DNA of 64,000 nucleotides from Hippophae tibetana (taxonomy: Eukaryota; Streptophyta; Magnoliopsida; Rosales; Elaeagnaceae). Below are positions 63,201-64,000 of the stretch, in pieces. Made by a program: the position numbers and the translations under genes. The stretch is taken from NCBI GenBank assembly GCA_037013495.1, contig CM072810.1, forward strand, positions 50,764,843-50,828,842. Reading direction: 5' to 3'. The notes below the pieces were generated by a model that was not told the DNA's origin, did no database searches, and saw only the letters and a program-made list of their open reading frames with translations. Position 1 is the stretch's first letter; each line of letters opens with the position of its first letter.

Positions 63201-64000
63201 TCGTGCACGGAGGGTAACATCCTCGTGACTTGTTGTGAGCTTTGAACGAGGATTAAGGGTGACAGTTCAAGCTTCCCGTATTGAAAGCTTACGCTTTAGG
63301 AAGGAAGGATTAGCTATTTTCCTATGTTTGGTATCAAAACATGATCTCCGATTTGTATCCCATAAAAGCACAAGTTTGAGGTGAAGTTCGTTTAAAAGAG
63401 ACAGAATGATGCAGCCGAGGTAAGTAAAATCCCTGGGCTCGCTGTTATGGGTAACCTTTTTATGTTGTTTCCATGTGTCATTTAGAATGACTAGTGTCGT
63501 GCATGAGGGGTAACATCCTCGTGACTTGTTATGAGCTTTGAACGATGATTAAAGGTGATAGTTTAACCGTCCCGTATTGAAAGCTTAAGCTTTAGGAAGG
63601 AAGGATTAACTATTTTCCTATGTTTTTTTATCAAAATATGATCTCCGATTTGTATCCCATAAAAGCACAAGTTAGAGGTGAAGTTCGCTTACAAGAGACG
63701 GAATGATGCAACCGAGGTAAGGACCATCCCTGGGTTCTTTTTGTGGGTAACCTTTCTATGTTGTTTCCAAGTGTCATTTAGAATGACTTGTGTCGTGCAT
63801 GGGGGGTAACATCCTCATGACTTGGTGTGAGCTTTGAACAAGTTAAGGGTGACCGTTCAAGCGTCCCGTATTGCAAGCATAAGCTTTAGGAAGGAAGGAT
63901 TCACTATTTTTCCTATCTTTGGTATCAAAACATGATCTCCGATTTGTATCCCATAAAAGCACAAGTTCGAGGTGAAGTTCGGTTACAAGAGACAGAATGA
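60291..64000 (-). repeat. Inverted satellite B, right end of window
   Basis: About 12.5 monomers. The segment from 63181 to the window end repeats 57853 to about 58670 in the same order (offset 5,328 bp, 18 monomers), including GGGTCACTTAGAATG, CATGAGGGG and GAACAAGTTAAGG. The window stops inside a monomer, so the array continues to the right. Confidence 0.82.

Larger units (their letters stand above)
37087..64000 (-). repeat. Satellite B array, inverted orientation
   Basis: About 91 monomers of the same family on the opposite strand, unbroken to the window end. Read on the plus strand, each has GAACGAGGATTAAGGG, CGTCCCGTATTG, AAGCTT near the middle, GATCTCCGATTTGTATCCC, CATAAAAGC, GAGGTAAGTA and GTCATTTAGAATGAC. 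Variants such as AAAGCTTACGCTTT and GAGGTAAGTAAAATCCC are frequent here, and I did not find them in the forward half. No gene or foreign insertion is visible. Confidence 0.96.

Noticed and set aside
3569-64000. CRISPR-like direct repeats
   Set aside because: The whole ~296-bp unit is repeated, without short repeats separated by unique spacers, and no cas genes are present.
3569-64000. CENP-B box in satellite B (near CAATACGGGAC)
   Set aside because: CGGG is preceded by TTCAATA, but the spacing and the TTCG half of the NTTCGNNNNANNCGGGN consensus are absent.
3569-64000. rDNA intergenic-spacer subrepeats
   Set aside because: Spacer subrepeats would be interrupted by 18S/5.8S/26S genes within 64 kb, and no rRNA sequence is present.
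1-64000. Common origin of satellites A and B
   Set aside because: They share only short strings such as GTACTTAC, within chance for repeats of this length. No collinear similarity was seen.

Overview
This window is non-coding satellite DNA from end to end. I see no protein-coding gene, RNA gene, transposon, telomere repeat, CRISPR array or unique-sequence island. It holds two unrelated tandem-repeat families. Kilobase-scale satellite arrays with nested higher-order repeats (HORs) mean a eukaryotic nuclear genome, in a centromeric, pericentromeric, subtelomeric or other heterochromatic block. Monomers of about 363 bp and about 296 bp are common sizes in plant satellites (roughly one or two nucleosome repeats). 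A plant is my best guess, but nothing in the sequence proves it and I do not recognise either family by name.

Layout. (1) 1-3568: satellite A, AT-rich, monomer 362-366 bp. Three diverged monomer types (a, b, c) form a trimeric HOR of about 1,090 bp; three full copies and a truncated fourth are present. (2) 3568/3569: abrupt junction into satellite B, with no transposon or spacer. (3) 3569-37086: satellite B in forward orientation, about 113 monomers of about 296 bp. The first 19 monomers (3569-9218) are heterogeneous. From 9219 the array is built of blocks related to a nine-monomer HOR (called M1-M9 here) that recurs as 21-, 14-, 19-, 8- and 6-monomer versions. It is followed by shorter 4-6 monomer blocks up to 37086. 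(4) 37082-37086: head-to-head switch of orientation at a 5-bp microhomology (ATGTT), giving a foldback with a 45-bp loop. (5) 37087-64000: satellite B inverted, about 91 monomers, with its own local HORs: a 1,781-bp hexamer, a 1,784-bp hexamer period, three copies of a 1,778-bp hexamer, and a 1,184-bp tetramer pair.

Nothing here works as a gene set. The open reading frames are by-products of the repeats. They recur at exact multiples of the monomer, shift between frames and break at single indels. The biological content is the array architecture: nested HORs, chimeric monomers that record unequal crossing-over, a microhomology-type inversion, array-edge degeneration, and short conserved elements in each B monomer (a 14-bp perfect palindrome, a 15-bp dyad, a C-run, and on one strand a TATA-like box followed by a U1-type splice-donor match). 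HOR names and block boundaries were read by eye from diagnostic variants. Unless a base position is stressed, boundaries inside homologous repeats are uncertain by up to tens of bases.
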